A DNA stretch of 7,210 nt from Comamonadaceae bacterium (GTDB lineage Bacteria > Pseudomonadota > Gammaproteobacteria > Burkholderiales > Burkholderiaceae_C): NCBI GenBank assembly GCA_024642025.1, contig JAHEBY010000137.1:1-7210 (forward strand), read 5' to 3'. Position 1 is the stretch's first letter. Every line of letters starts with the position of its first letter. Both the position numbers and the translations under genes were made by a program. Below are positions 6,472 through 7,210 of this stretch, piece by piece. The notes under the pieces were generated by a model. The model saw only the letters and a program-made list of their open reading frames with translations, did no database searches and was not told where the DNA came from.

Positions 6472-7210
6472 ATGTCCATCACTCTGCTCGCCCAAGACCT
6501 GGGCCTCTCCATTTCCACCGTGTCGCGGGCCCTCAACGGCTACACCGATGTGTCCGCCCGCACGCGCGAGCGCGTCGCCCAGCGCGCCGCCGAGCTGGGT
6601 TACCAGCCCCACCCCGGCGCGCGCAGTCTGAAGTCGGGCAAAGCCCATGCGGTGGGCGTCATCTTGCCCATGAGTGATCAGAACGGGCAGTTCATCAGCG
6701 GCCTGTATTCGAGCCTCCTGGGTGGTATTGCAAGCGTGCTGGACCCTGCTGGCTACAACCTCCTGGCCTCAACGCACCTGAGCACGTCCGCAGCCAACGA
6801 ACTCTCGCGCTACGAAATGATGATTCGTGCCAAATCGGTGGACGCGTTTGTGGTCGTTCGAACCATGATTCACGACCCCCGTGTCCAACTGCTGCATGAA
6901 CGCGGCATTCCTTTCGTCACCTACGGGCGCTGCCAATTGCCTTTTGCCCATCTGTGGGTAGACACGGACAACGAAGGCGCTTTCCATATCCTTACCCAGC
7001 GCGTGATCGCCCAAGGCCACAGTCGCATCGCGCTGCTCAACGGCCCTGACGGCTACACATTCGCCCAGTTGCGAAAGACCGGATTTCAGCGGGCGATGCT
7101 TGAACAACAACTTCCCTGGAACCCTGATTTCGTTGCCCATGGCGACCTGAGCGAATCGGCCGGCTTTACGCTTGCTCAGAAAATGCTGGCGCTGCCGGTG
7201 CGTCCCACTG
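6472..7210 (+). CDS. LacI/GalR-family transcriptional regulator, cut off by the window edge
   Basis: The first 246 codons of a sugar-responsive DNA-binding regulator, open to the right end of the window; about 90 residues are probably missing. An N-terminal LacI-type helix-turn-helix (about 3-22) contains the recognition helix SISTVSRALNG (13-23). The hinge region follows (ELGYQPHPGARSLKSG, 41-56), with L53 as the residue expected to insert in the minor groove. The periplasmic-binding-protein-like core starts at about 60 (AVGVILP). VDTDNEGA (163-170) and YTFAQLRKTGF (195-205) are family ligand-pocket and interface landmarks. The ATG at 6472 is 24 bases after the transporter stop; its Shine-Dalgarno is poor (AAAGAG at 6450-6455, too distant), but a later start would cut into the DNA-binding domain. 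It probably controls this operon in response to the imported glycoside or a product. Repressor action is assumed from the family. Confidence 0.93.
   Translation, partial: MSITLLAQDLGLSISTVSRALNGYTDVSARTRERVAQRAAELGYQPHPGARSLKSGKAHAVGVILPMSDQNGQFISGLYSSLLGGIASVLDPAGYNLLASTHLSTSAANELSRYEMMIRAKSVDAFVVVRTMIHDPRVQLLHERGIPFVTYGRCQLPFAHLWVDTDNEGAFHILTQRVIAQGHSRIALLNGPDGYTFAQLRKTGFQRAMLEQQLPWNPDFVAHGDLSESAGFTLAQKMLALPVRPT

Noticed and set aside
6006..6677. Plus-strand open frame bridging the DMT transporter and regulator genes
   Set aside because: It is an out-of-frame reading of two genes with clear family motifs. Its translation is R/H/P-rich and lacks any domain.
1..7210. Mobile element, CRISPR array, tRNA/rRNA or novel defence system
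   Set aside because: I saw no transposase, integrase, direct-repeat array, tRNA-like fold or defence-type domain. The seven genes make a coherent metabolic operon with uniform composition and no sign of insertion.

Overview
The window holds seven genes, all on the + strand and packed almost end to end. They look like one transport-and-catabolism operon followed by its probable regulator. GC-rich codon use, the protein sequences and the gene style suggest a betaproteobacterium, most likely Burkholderiales and possibly Comamonadaceae. That placement is an impression from the proteins and was not tested by a search.

Layout. Positions 1-51 are a short 5' leader with a strong Shine-Dalgarno and a LacI-type half-operator-like sequence at the window edge. 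Positions 52-1326 encode a periplasmic sugar-type solute-binding protein. A 143-bp gap (1327-1469) contains two predicted stem-loops. Two MalF/MalG-type permease genes follow (1470-2318 and 2315-3175, joined by an ATGA overlap), then a MalK-type ATPase (3207-4259). These four genes make a complete carbohydrate ABC importer of the CUT1 type. Next come a cytoplasmic GH63-like glycoside hydrolase (4274-5563) resembling glucosylglycerate/mannosylglycerate hydrolases, a ten-helix EamA/DMT-family transporter (5560-6447, TTG start overlapping the previous stop), and the first 246 codons of a LacI/GalR-family regulator (6472 to the right edge, where it is cut off).

How they work together (inference). 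The binding protein captures a small glycoside in the periplasm, the ABC complex imports it intact, and the hydrolase, which has no signal peptide, splits it in the cytoplasm. The LacI-type protein probably represses the operon until the substrate or a product is present. The hydrolase has nearly all the active-site positions I recall for glucosylglycerate hydrolase, so the leading hypothesis is scavenging of a compatible solute such as glucosylglycerate, mannosylglycerate or a related glycoside. The job of the DMT transporter is not evident. I see no mobile element, CRISPR array, RNA gene or broken gene. The most interesting points are the importer-hydrolase pairing and the structured gap after the binding-protein gene.
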